From Buddleja alternifolia (lineage: Eukaryota > Streptophyta > Magnoliopsida > Lamiales > Scrophulariaceae): a DNA stretch of 64,000 nucleotides. Positions 19,875 to 29,787 of this stretch are shown here, in pieces. The notes below the pieces were generated by a model. It worked only from the letters and a program-made list of their open reading frames with translations, was not told the DNA's origin and made no database searches. Made by a program: the position numbers and the translations under genes. The stretch spans positions 121,200 through 185,199 of the forward strand of contig WHWC01000144.1 in assembly GCA_019426215.1 (NCBI GenBank). Direction: 5' to 3'. The number at the start of each line of letters is the position of its first letter. The first letter of the stretch is position 1.

Positions 19875-22712
19875 TTAATTCATCATTGGAAAACCAAATG
19901 CATCCAGCCACTTGCATCGCACCTGATCCTTTCTAGTATATATATATATATCTATACGAGAGAAACGCATGCAAATCATTAAGAAATTGAAGTGATAATC
20001 GTTATTGACTAAAGAAAGAGTTTTGAACTGAAAATTTCGACTTTGTAAGCTCTCAAGGATACTATCTTCCTTCCAGAGGGACACCTGAACCTGAAGGTCC
20101 AGATTCTCAAGTTCCTCTTGTTCATCTGCTATTTTCTTAGCAGAAATGGCTGCAGAATTGCAACAACAGTCCAACTCAATTGATCTAAGCGTTGGTATAT
20201 CTCCTATGCCGGAAGGGACCTCCTTCAAGTTGTCCAAGAATCGAAGAACAAGCTGCTCAAGGCATGGAAAGTTGGTTTCGTCTGCCGTCCAGTATTCCAG
20301 ATCATCACACCACTCAATTAGCAAGAATTTTAGGCTGCAGAATTGCCCTTCATCTGGTACCCACTCGGGTCCTTTGCAGGAGTTGGAGTTCAATTTGAGC
20401 ACTTGAAGAAAGGGCAATGATCCTACCTTGCTCGACATCTCTTCCCAATCGAGACAGCTTCCCTGTAAAGTCAACTTTCTAAGAGAGTGGGGGAAGGTGA
20501 GGTTGTGCAACAAATAACTGTGCTTCCTTTTGTCCTTGTAATTACCAAAGTTGCAATCAAGTGATTCAAGTTCATGTAGATGACTAAAATTGTCGGTTCT
20601 TGACCCGTCATCAGAGTACTCTATATAAACTACTTTTAATATCTTCATATTGGGGATTCTCTTAACCACATCCTCACCACATCTGAAGTTTAATATTTTC
20701 GAGAGCGTTTGTAGGTTCCTCAAAACAAATACGGGCTTGTCCTGCTCAACACTGGGAGGATCCGGGAGGTAAAGTTTGCGGAACTTGACATGCCTAAGTT
20801 GAGGCATCATCCAAATTTCAGATGGGGCAACAGTCAGCCTGTTGTCTCCATTAATAATCAAAGTCTGAAGATTCCAAAGGAGGCACATTGAAGAAGTTAA
20901 TTTAGGGTTCCAATGTGGTCCGAATGTCAAAGCAAGATATCGCAAATTAACAAGCTGAAAAATATCTTTTCCAAAATACCTATCTTCACTTGATTTTCGA
21001 ATATATGAATACATATCATCTCCTTGCAATACTCTCAACAATCTACAAGTATGTGGTGGTATATATCCTTGAAAATTACATATCAAAGAACGGACAACTG
21101 ATGCCAATTGCAAGCCAAAAAGGAGTTGACGGGAGTATTCATCATGACCCCATGTGCTAGAATGAACAACAATGCAGCGTTCGGTATCTATGCTTTGTAG
21201 CATGTTAGGACTATGTTCCCTGGGGACACAAAAAAACTTCTCTTTCTGAGCTTCTCTTAAGCATAAATCCCTTAAGAGATCATGGATTTTGCATGATTTT
21301 ATTTTCCCACTAGAACCCCGCCGGTGTACCGAAATGAGATTTCTATCTATAAGATGTTTTAAGTAATCTTCTGCAACCTCTTCCAAGCATTTTTCACTAA
21401 TTGGTTTTAGAAATCCTTCAGCAACCCATAGCTTGACGAGCCTTGAAACAGGAATGTCCATGTCTTCAGGAAAAACTCCCATGTAGAGAAAACATGGTTT
21501 TAGGTGAACAGGCAAGTTGACGTAACTCATAGATAATATTTTTAAGCAACGTGCTTCATCCTCTAAATTCACAATCACATTTAAATTTTCTGCGATATAT
21601 TTCCAGTACTGTGGCGTCCTTTCGGACTTTCCTAGCAGACCTCCGATCACCTCAATTGACAAAGGAAGTCCTTTGCAAGTTTTTGCAATCTTCTTTCCTA
21701 TTTCCTCCAATTCAGGAGGGTAACCTTCTTCTCCAAACACATATTTACAAAGCAAATTCCAACTTTTATCATCATCTAGCAGTTTCATACTAAAGCCATC
21801 AGAGCCAATTAAATGAAAAGACAAATTTGACAGCCTAGTGGTTATCATTATTCTACTTCCATTGTTGTAATCTGGGAAGAAAAACTTTAACTTGTCCCAC
21901 ACCTCAATACTCCACATATCATCCATTACAATCAAATATCTTCTGCCTGATAGAGTTTTGTATAATTTTTCGCCTAAATTTTCTTCGCTCATTCCCTTCA
22001 AACTTTCCCAGCTCTCGTCTTTCTTTGAATTGAGAAGAATTTCTAAAAGAATTTCCCGCACATTGTAATTTTGAGATATTGTAACCCAAGCACAAATGTC
22101 AAAATATTCCACAATAATCGGTTTTGCATAAACATTTCGAGCAAGTGTGGTCTTACCTATGCCACCCATGCCCGCTATTGGGATAATCAGGCGCTTAGAT
22201 TGCTGTCCAGTTAGCCTTTCCATGATTTCGATTAAGATATCATCCAAACCCACCATGATGTTCTCACTAGTAGGGGCCGACGTTCTCGATGAACCAACTG
22301 GAAGAATTGAATATTGTGTGGGCAACTTATCATCTTGGATTTCCTTCTTCGCCATGATCTCCAACACCTCCTTTTTGATAAAATCCATGTCTTTTATTAC
22401 TTGTCCTAGATCTTGATACAAGTCATTACTATTTTCTCCATGACTACTTGTGGATCCACCACGAATTCGATCCACTATCTGTGATTCGATTACGTCCTCT
22501 GCCGCATGAGTTACATCCCTGATCCGACCCTCAAAATCATATGCTTCTTGGCTGCCATCATGGGGATAGACTTCAAGAAAATCTAGCAAGAAAGTAATAA
22601 TTTCGGTGAGAGATTGAACCTGTTTTTGGTCGAGAGAAATTGGAGGGCTAGGATGAAGCTGGATCTGCTCTATAATGTGCATAACATTAACTAGAGCTGC
22701 ATAAGCTGCCAT
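19875..22712 (-). CDS. NLR1: R1-type CC-NB-ARC-LRR resistance protein with Helitron-derived C-terminus
   Basis: A 945-residue intracellular immune receptor. The start is MAAYAALV at 22712: paralogues share this start, and the upstream in-frame ATG lies in the conserved leader. Residue positions: CC with EDVID-like AEDVIES 71-77; P-loop GMGGIGKTT 181-189; RNBS-A FDICAWVTISQ; kinase-2 YLIVMDDMW 259-267; RNBS-B GSRIMITTR; CKGLPLS 346-352; [20 protein letters not shown]-position IHDLLRD; then LRRs to about 880. It resembles potato R1/R1A-class late-blight proteins. The paralogous splice donor after ...NFQV is deleted here, so the frame runs into former 3' noncoding DNA. The last 20 residues (TRKDQVRCKW..FGFPMMN) are encoded by the Helitron end. 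The NB-ARC is intact, so it may still be functional, but its terminal exon is displaced. Confidence 0.88.
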   Translation of the reverse strand: MAAYAALVNVMHIIEQIQLHPSPPISLDQKQVQSLTEIITFLLDFLEVYPHDGSQEAYDFEGRIRDVTHAAEDVIESQIVDRIRGGSTSSHGENSNDLYQDLGQVIKDMDFIKKEVLEIMAKKEIQDDKLPTQYSILPVGSSRTSAPTSENIMVGLDDILIEIMERLTGQQSKRLIIPIAGMGGIGKTTLARNVYAKPIIVEYFDICAWVTISQNYNVREILLEILLNSKKDESWESLKGMSEENLGEKLYKTLSGRRYLIVMDDMWSIEVWDKLKFFFPDYNNGSRIMITTRLSNLSFHLIGSDGFSMKLLDDDKSWNLLCKYVFGEEGYPPELEEIGKKIAKTCKGLPLSIEVIGGLLGKSERTPQYWKYIAENLNVIVNLEDEARCLKILSMSYVNLPVHLKPCFLYMGVFPEDMDIPVSRLVKLWVAEGFLKPISEKCLEEVAEDYLKHLIDRNLISVHRRGSSGKIKSCKIHDLLRDLCLREAQKEKFFCVPREHSPNMLQSIDTERCIVVHSSTWGHDEYSRQLLFGLQLASVVRSLICNFQGYIPPHTCRLLRVLQGDDMYSYIRKSSEDRYFGKDIFQLVNLRYLALTFGPHWNPKLTSSMCLLWNLQTLIINGDNRLTVAPSEIWMMPQLRHVKFRKLYLPDPPSVEQDKPVFVLRNLQTLSKILNFRCGEDVVKRIPNMKILKVVYIEYSDDGSRTDNFSHLHELESLDCNFGNYKDKRKHSYLLHNLTFPHSLRKLTLQGSCLDWEEMSSKVGSLPFLQVLKLNSNSCKGPEWVPDEGQFCSLKFLLIEWCDDLEYWTADETNFPCLEQLVLRFLDNLKEVPSGIGDIPTLRSIELDCCCNSAAISAKKIADEQEELENLDLQVQVSLWKEDSILESLQSRNFQFKTLSLVNNDYHFNFLMICMRFSRIDIYIYTRKDQVRCKWLDAFGFPMMN
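22151..22172 (-). promoter_or_regulatory. Predicted miR482/2118-type target site in the NLR1 P-loop
   Basis: The codons for GMGGIGKT read GGCATGGGTGGCATAGGTAA on the coding strand, the form complementary to miR482/2118 family small RNAs, which are known to target NLR P-loops and trigger phasiRNAs. Equivalent sites are at 38422-38443 (NLR3) and 58415-58436 (NLR5). Confidence 0.5.
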
Positions 22713-23024
22713 TTCTGTCCTGTTTCTTGCTTTGAAGAAAAGCAGGAATAGAGTGTGGAAGCAAAAGTGTTTGGGAAGATGAGATAGCAAATTGTGATTT
22801 CTCAAACAGTTTTGGAAAATATGAACCCAAATAATTGTGAAGCGAAAAGATAAGGTTTTTCTTTTTTGATAAGACGAAAAGATGAGGTTCTCCTTTAACG
22901 TTCACAAGATAAGATGATTACATGCACGGCTAATTGCAATCTACCCCTCGTGAAGTATCAAAGTAGCAAGAAAGCCCCATGAAAAAGATAAAGACCAAAA
23001 ACACCTTGCTATGAAAAAAAAATA
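22713..23024 (-). promoter_or_regulatory. Conserved NLR leader/promoter block (NLR1 copy)
   Basis: The sequence upstream of MAAY is shared with NLR3 (38987-39300) and NLR4 (54880-55198). Shared landmarks are gtgtggaagcaaaa, tttctcaaacagtttt, aacgttcacaagataagatg, attacatgcacggctaattg and gtgaagtatcaaag. This conservation between duplicated genes marks the block likely to contain the transcription start and control elements. No exact TATA box is assigned. Confidence 0.6.
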
Positions 23025-23630
23025 GGTAAAATTACTAGAAACCCCCTGAAATAAGTTTTTATATCGAAAAAATCCATGAAAATATTTTTCAATCCAAAAA
23101 ACTTATTTCACCAACTTTTCATTCCAAAAAGCCCAAGATTTAAGGTTAATAAATTAATAAATGTAATTGCCCTTAGCCTGCTAGACTATAAATTTAATCA
23201 ATTGTAGTTTTCTATAGAGATTTATTTATTTAGAAATTTTATATTGATAATTGACAAAATTTAATTTTAATTTTAAATTTTTTTAGATTTTTAATCTTCT
23301 TACAAAAATTTAAAGAAATTATTTTTAGATATTTACCATAGTAGAATAAAAAATAAATTATATAAAAACAATTAAACCATTTAATCTTAAAAAGAAAAAT
23401 ATGTATTATTTAATTTATTAATTTAAAAAATTTAAAACAAAAAAAATCGATAAAAAAGATCAATTCCTAACTTAATAAATGAAGGTAGTTTAGTCCAAAA
23501 AGTTCATAATCTTAACTTTTGGATTTTTTTGAATGAAAATTTTGTAGAGTGGGTTTTTGACATTGAAAAATATTATCATGAATTTTTTGGATATAAAAAT
23601 TTATTTTCAGGGAGTTTTAGTAATTTTCCC
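23025..23630. mobile_element. Mutator-like MITE in the NLR1 promoter, 606 bp
   Basis: Termini are ggtaaaattactagaaaccc and (reverse complement) gggaaaattactaaaactcc, with arms over 100 bp. A 9-bp duplication AAAAAAATA is perfect at 23016-23024 and 23631-23639, which is diagnostic of Mutator-type insertion. The NLR3 promoter at about 39300-39330 lacks it and continues directly into ataaagaagcaatttag, giving an empty site. Confidence 0.9.
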
Positions 23631-23639
23631 AAAAAAATA

Positions 23640-23755
23640 TAAAGAAGCAATTTAGTTTATGTGTATAACATTCGCGCGTTTTGTGAGTTGTTATAGTGTT
23701 TTGGTATTTGTAAGACTATTTTGCCCTAAGTCTAACAATTATTGGATCTAACATA
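23640..23755. other. Distal part of the NLR1 upstream block
   Basis: ataaagaagcaatttagttt through gtctaacaattattggatct is shared with NLR3 upstream (39320-39435). Similarity stops at 23755, which marks one end of the duplicated unit. Confidence 0.6.
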
Positions 23756-25354
23756 TGCTGAGGCATGGATATTCCTGAGACTTACGTGAGTCATAAAAAA
23801 AAATACGAGCATATACTATTTAATGAGATTATCAAACGTTATAACGATAAAAATTATTAGAAAAAACAACATTACATAACATACTTTACTATATATATAC
23901 ACACACAAATTAACATATACATATATAAAAAAAATGTTTTGATCTTCTCATGGAAAGTGGGAGTGTGGGACTTGAAATTTGTAAATACGCTAATAGTTCA
24001 AAGAAATTGACATGGTGTATTTCTTGTTTATTTGAAATTTGTATACTAAAATTTGCAAAGCAATGTTTTAAACATATAAATAATTGAATAATCAATCGTG
24101 ACAATCCCGTCATAAATAATTGTGAGTGCTTGATAGAATAAGCATTATAAATACAATCAATATGATTATTATTTTTTGCCAAAACCCTTAAGTTTCTACT
24201 ATTTGAAAAAGAATATGACATTATCATAAAATATTATTCGTTTTAAAAATTTCAAGAGCTTGAGCTGATTGAACACAACATTGATAGTGTGAAACTTACA
24301 ATTAGATCAATTTTAGAAGTACTAAAAATTTAAATAAAACTGAAACATCAAGCAGTCTTAAGAGCAAAAACTAATAAAAGTTAAAATCAAACAATAATAA
24401 GGGTAAGTCGCGTTTTTGTACCCATATCTATTCCCGAACTCCGATTTAGTCCTATTCGTTACAAGATATTCTCAAATAACATCCCATAACTTCTAAAAGC
24501 TTTCACATTTGGTCTCAGACCAAACTTCTATCAAGTATCTAAATGTTGAGTGGTGATTATATTCATGATGAATCGATATATTTACATATATATAATCAAT
24601 GTGTGTGTGTGTGTCTCAAATAAGAAAACGTTTTTATTGAAATTGTATTTAAGCTTGTTAACTACATATTGGGGGAAATTATATTTTTCTTCCCACATAT
24701 TTGTCCCAATTTAATTTTGGCCTCATTCAAACTCATATGTTTTGTTAGTCAACATTTTGTACTAGTTTGCGGCCACTGTCTCTAACGGTTGTGAACTTAA
24801 AGCTTGCTTAATGAAATAAAAGAAAGAACGATGAAATTGGAAGTAAAAAGAAAAAAATATGATCACCTTTTTCAGCATATATTTTCACCTGATAATGAAG
24901 AACTTCGTTAGAGATCTCTTTTGATGTTGATAACTCAACCACTTTGAAAGAAAGAAGGGACATTGAAAAAATCATCTGATTAATTGATAATGGGATTATG
25001 TGCAGCTGTTTTGGCCAGGCGTTACTCGTAATAGTAAATATAGTATTGGCGGAAAATTGCTTTTTTCGTTCCATATCTTTTTCCCAATTTGTGGTTTTCC
25101 GTTTGTTATGAGGTTCTCACATTTAATCCCATTACTTTCAAAATGTCTCATATTTAATTCCCAACAAAAATTTCATCCAAAATTTGTGGGTGAGTGGCAC
25201 TCACACGCGAATTACATTTAATGTCACAGTGTTTCTATCTAATATAATGTGGCACTCGTACATGAATCTTCCCCCAAAGCTGGTCAGAAATGTTTAGTAA
25301 CAGAAGATATACAGGGATGGATTTAAGGGGAAGCGGGATTTTGAATTTTATTTA
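23756..25354. other. Gene-free AT-rich spacer with MITE fragments
   Basis: No gene is supported. Around 24400-24540 and 24660-25270 there are 'ttttggtccc/ttaattttggcc'-style phrases typical of degenerate MITE ends, in both orientations. A (gt)n run lies at 24601-24614. Confidence 0.4.
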
Positions 25355-25860
25355 TAGATAGTGATTTGGGTCCGAATGAACTCGACCCTCACCCGTGAAG
25401 TTTGGCTCGAACATGATCGCGAAGCTCCCAAGATGGAACAACCCGAAATCAAAGGATCCTCGTTAAGAATCAGCTGGGGTGGATCCCAGTGAAGGCCCTC
25501 CGACGGTCAAGTAAGTAAAATTTATAGGATTGAGATCATTATGTAAACATGTGGTGAAATAAATGTCATATCTCTAAGTGATAAATGAGATGGTGTATTT
25601 ATAGTGGAGAACACCCTGTACGGATCAAGATGGGACATGTGTTGCGATCTTGCCATGCAGGTATTGACTTAATCAACGGCTATCCAAGCGGGTCAACTGG
25701 GCCGGGCGGATTGGGTCGACCAGAACCCAATTTCAAGGACACGGATCCTGAACTATTTTGTGGATATATGTAAGTATTAGGGGCAAAATGGTCTAAAGGT
25801 CATTTTGAACTATATCAGATAGGTATGTAAGTATTGATACGGCCCCTCCAACAATATAGA
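25355..25860 (+). mobile_element. Probable LTR fragment (solo or remnant)
   Basis: More GC-rich than its neighbours. It contains ggccctccgacggtcaagta, a phrase common near the promoter or R region of plant LTRs, then ccaagcgggtcaactgggcc and ggttcgacc-like text. Ends and target duplication could not be fixed, so the class is uncertain. Confidence 0.4.
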
Positions 25861-26013
25861 ATTTTCGTGAACAAAAATGGCTCTGGTCCAGCTGGTAACT
25901 GGGTTGCTTAATTATAAGACCCACAGCCAGCTCAAACTCTTGAGGCCGCGGCGGGTTCTCATTTTTTTGTTCCCCTTTTTATGCCATTTTTTTACTTGAA
26001 CTTTTGCTTTTAG

Positions 26014-26636
26014 GGCTGCTACAACAACCAAACTGCCTCCTCAGCCGGATTTTGAAGGACCGTATTTTTTGAATTCGACATTTCTTGAAGCAAGCCTGGG
26101 ATCATGCACTTGGCGTAGCATCATTAGGGCGAGATGAGAAGGGAGATTCGATGGAGAATATTTGGGTCGGGTCATGAAGTGAACATATATAGGGAGACCC
26201 ATGGATACCAGATGCTAATGGATTTATGGTGCTTTCCCCACCTGGAACCATGAACCCAGTTGAGTGCTACATACTTTGAGCGAGTTGAGGCTGGGTGATG
26301 AGGGTTGGAGCAATGTTGATTTGATTACCTAAGAGAGAGTTTTGTTGCAGCCGAAGCGGGAAAAAAATAGGCAATCCTTTTAGTGATAGAATAGTGTGGC
26401 ATCATACACGCTAGTCAGGACAATTTTTGGCACGGGGCCTGCCTGGAATCGTGCATCCGTCGATTCAATTTCGCCACCATTCCGGAGTTGGCTGAGGCGT
26501 AAGCGACAGAGGCGGGGATGGAGCTGGCTCGTAATAAAGGTCATGATAAAATCATTTTGGAGAGGGGTTGCCTACCGGTGATTAATGCTTTACAATCCTC
26601 TCGTTTTTCGTTTTCTTGCTTTGTCTTTTTCTATCA
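26014..26636 (+). pseudogene. LINE (non-LTR retrotransposon) pol C-terminal region, left half
   Basis: Shifting frames read LLQQPNCLLSRILKDR, YFLNSTFLEASLGSCTWRSI, then a WRIFGSGHEVNIYR-like stretch, then ELARNKGHDKIILE and CLPVINALQSS. This is the order in plant L1-type pol after RT: thumb/linker, zf-RVT region, RVT_3 RNase H. It carries many stops. It ends at 26636, exactly at a Helitron terminus, and the rest of the RNase H domain is found at 31505, so one LINE copy was split by the Helitron. Confidence 0.75.
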
Positions 26637-26813
26637 CTAGCAAAAAGCACGTGCGTTGCACGTGAAAACATGTGATATATAAGAAGATTGGAGCCAAAAT
26701 GACATAAAAAAGTGATTATAACGAAAAATACTTTTCTGTAATTTGATGATCATAAATTTAATAGATAGAGCACGATGGATATTCATTTTTTAATCTTATA
26801 TTAGTATTTAATA

Positions 26814-27524
26814 GGGTTAAATACAAAATGCCCCCCTGAACTATCCCTAATGTCGCACATACCCGTTTAAACTTTAAAAGGTACCAAAATGGTCCCTCAT
26901 GAAAATTCAGAAGTTATCTAAATGCTCTCATCCAAACACAACCTTACAATATTAAGCACTATATTAACTTAACCGATGATTCCTTCATTTTTTTAAATGA
27001 ATTTATCAAATTAAGTCTTCAAAATTAACAAATCATTTGAATCTTGTAATCTCTTAATTCAAGAATTATGAAGAATTATTATAATTATTTAAATATTCTT
27101 TAATGAAATCTTATCAACTAACAAACCATTTAAATCTTCTAATCTAAAAATTTATAATATATAAATTAACAAAATATTTAATTTAAATTAATAAAATAAA
27201 CAAATTATCAATTAACACATTGTAGATTTAAACTACGAAGATTTGTATTTTCTAATTGTATCATATTCAGTTATAAGTTATTTAATTGTATCAACCAACA
27301 AATCCTATTTAAATCTATTTGCATTTTCTTACAAATCATATAAGTTCAATGAAAAAAGAATTAACCAAGTTTATTTGGTGCTTAAATATTGTAAGGTTAT
27401 GTTTGGGTTGAAGTATTTGGAATTGCTTAAAAATTTCCACGAGGGACTATTTTGGTACTTTTTAAAGTTTAGGGGGTATATGCGACAGTAAGAATAATTC
27501 AAGGGGACATTTTGTATTTATCCC
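26814..27524. mobile_element. Mutator-like MITE, 711 bp
   Basis: Termini gggttaaatacaaaatgccc and (reverse complement) gggataaatacaaaatgtcc, with a perfect 9-bp duplication TATTTAATA at 26805-26813 and 27525-27533. Arms extend about 90 bp. It is non-coding and nested in the third Helitron. Confidence 0.9.
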
Positions 27525-27533
27525 TATTTAATA

Positions 27534-28450
27534 TACTAATATACCATGATGGTCTTCATATGGTAATGAAGTTCATACTATTAAGTTGTTCATTCACAAC
27601 TTTAATAAATCCACGGATCCAGCATATATGATGGATATTCAGTTTTCATTTTATATTAGTATATTTAATATTATATTTGAACATTATGTATCTACAAGTA
27701 TGCAAATGTGTTTAATACGTAATGAATTTCTATTATTAGCGTAGACTTCCATGATTTGAATGAGCCATCAACAATTTTTAGTCCAAATTCCAATGAATCA
27801 AGTCCTGCTATCATAAGGTCAAATAATGTGAGAAAGAGTCATTGAGTTAAACACAAGTTCCTTTTAGTGTTCCTCTTCCTCCTTCGATTGAATTGTTCTA
27901 TTTATCTGGGCCTCACCACAAATGGAAGTTCTTGAATTATGTGTAAGTGTTCACAAGCTAAATATATATCTGAAAGTTCGGATAGATTATGTGAATGGTG
28001 GTGTTCCTGGAAGGTTCCTGCATGTGGTAATTGGGCCAGATGACGCTTGTAATGTCAAGGAATTTGTGTTGGGAACCCTACCTCACCCGAGTGAAAGCCC
28101 AAGGGGGTTTGACACCTGACTCTCCAAACCAATTGGTTAGAGATGATCGGCAATTACTCGTTAAAAGGGTGGTGTAGTCGGTTTATTGTTGTCATTAATG
28201 CATGGGTTATAGGGATTAACTATTGGGATTGAATAACGATAATCTAATTCCTTGGAGTTGATATTTGTTTGAAAGGATTCTTTGTTTGCTTTTTCAAAAC
28301 AAGGTAGTACCTTGGGCTCTTTGGTTGTAAGTAAGTTTTTTTTCTGAGTTTTAATGCAAGTTCTTTTGTTTAAAAAAAAAGAAAGAAAAAAAATTTGTGT
28401 TGGAACAAATCCTTTGATATTTTGTATTGTCTTCAATATATATACTCAAA
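27534..28450. other. Helitron interior with an unidentified fragment and a poly-A tailed end
   Basis: Positions 27890-28110 are less AT-rich and read through an open frame (ELCVSVHKLNIYLKVRIDYV...) but match no family I recognise. It may be a captured host fragment. Positions 28280-28390 end in an aagttcttttgttt segment followed by an A-rich run, resembling a LINE 3' tail. Confidence 0.35.
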
Positions 28451-28560
28451 TTTATATAACTACCATTTGAAAAAAAAAAGGATTAATACATAAGTTAGTT
28501 TATGAAAATATGTCATAGATAGGTTATGTACCGGACTATCTCATAGTCTAAGGAAGCATT

Positions 28561-28720
28561 ATATCAGAGCGGATCTTCTATCCCACAATGGTCTCACATC
28601 ATTGTGAGATTGACAAGTGTCCATTTAATTTAAATTATTATTAGCAGTTTTTTTTTAAATAGATACGTGTCAATTCCACAATGATGTGACACCATTGTGT
28701 GATAGAAGATCCGTTCCGGC
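28561..28720. mobile_element. Small hairpin MITE, about 160 bp
   Basis: cggatcttctatcccacaat...catcattgtgag is mirrored by its near-perfect reverse complement (ccacaatgatgtgac...tgatagaagatccg) across a short AT-rich centre. Flanks read gcattat and gcattac, a possible 6-7 bp duplication. Confidence 0.65.
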
Positions 28721-29583
28721 ATTACATAGTTGAGAAACTTTGTGAGTTTGAGTATTTGAACCAGCTATAATATTCTTCTCCTGATCCAAAATTCCAACCT
28801 TTATCTCCACTTCACAATGGTTCTGTAGGAAGACTGAAATATTCTTCACCATTTCTTGTACACCACACCTCTAATCTTTTCTTTCCACTCTACTCCATTA
28901 GCTCCATTGCTATATGATCCTAAGCTTTTACATCAAGAGATTAGCTCCATCTGCTCATGTGAGCACGTACAACTCTCCCATCTCAAAACTTGTTTGTCCA
29001 ACATTTAATTCTGATTTGTGTTTTAGTTCACACTCGAGTATCAATTGAAAACAAAAACTCAAATATCAACTAAATAAATGGCAAAACTTGATTATCGATT
29101 AAAGCATTCTTAAAAATTCAACTCAATTGACAATAACGACACAACTCATTCTTTTACCTCATTTTATTAAGCTTAGAGGAAGTTGCAAAGTTTTTAGGGC
29201 CAATTACAGAAAACTTACCCGAGGTTCTTACAAATACAGGTTGACCTCCTATAATTTTATTTTCCCTTTATAAAATTACTTCCACATCTCTTAACATTAA
29301 CAATCATCAGAGAAGCCTAACTTTTGTATAAAAATTATTATTTTCCTTTTATCAAAAATTATAACGACGTTCCTGGATGTTTGTCCAAAGTAGAGGGACC
29401 TCCCCTATAGTTTGTCAAATTACAATTACATTCCTTGATTTTTTATTTTATTTGTTTTCTTTTTCCATGTACGCTTTATTTACACGTAGATTTGGAGTAT
29501 TTTTTTCCTCTTCATTGCTTTCCAGTATCATTCTCGTTATCAAGATTAAAAACTTCAATTAATCTTCAAAAGTGGGGTTCCTA

Positions 29584-29616
<33 letters not shown>

Positions 29617-29787
29617 CTAGTCGATTGATTATTCATGTAATTGTGGCAACATCACAATGGTGTTCACTCTCGATAAACTTAAAATGTAGAAGACAAAGTG
29701 ATAGAAAAAATAAAATATATGACATGAGGAATTATTTTTAAAAAATAGTATTATGTTAAAACAATTTAGGATATACTTATTTATATT

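Larger units (their letters stand above)
15178..19936 (+). mobile_element. Second Helitron (non-autonomous, 4.76 kb) in the NLR1 3' region
   Basis: The 5' end TCTAACCCCTATATAAATGT lies in an (AT)n run. The following bases (gtgtgaataac..gtttgttcc..tacccacccttatt) match the 5' ends of the other Helitrons here (gtgtggataac..gtttgttcc..ctacccttactatt). The 3' end is cacttgcatcgcacctg, a decayed hairpin, then atcctttctag followed by T at 19937. Joining 15177 to 19937 restores the uninterrupted NLR3 arrangement (acatatatctatcagtgagaaacgc). It has no transposase and carries a Tourist-like MITE and a CACTA element. Confidence 0.8.

Noticed and set aside
20146..20406. Plus-strand frames within the NLR genes
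   Set aside because: Antisense shadows of conserved LRR coding sequence.
22713..22805. Upstream in-frame ATG extending NLR1 by 31 residues
   Set aside because: The extension (LLSHLPKHFCFHTLFLLFF) lies in the leader block shared by all copies; paralogues and the R1 family begin at MAAYA.
27243..27491. 82-codon plus-strand frame
   Set aside because: It lies wholly inside the right half and arm of a 711-bp MITE with a 9-bp target duplication.
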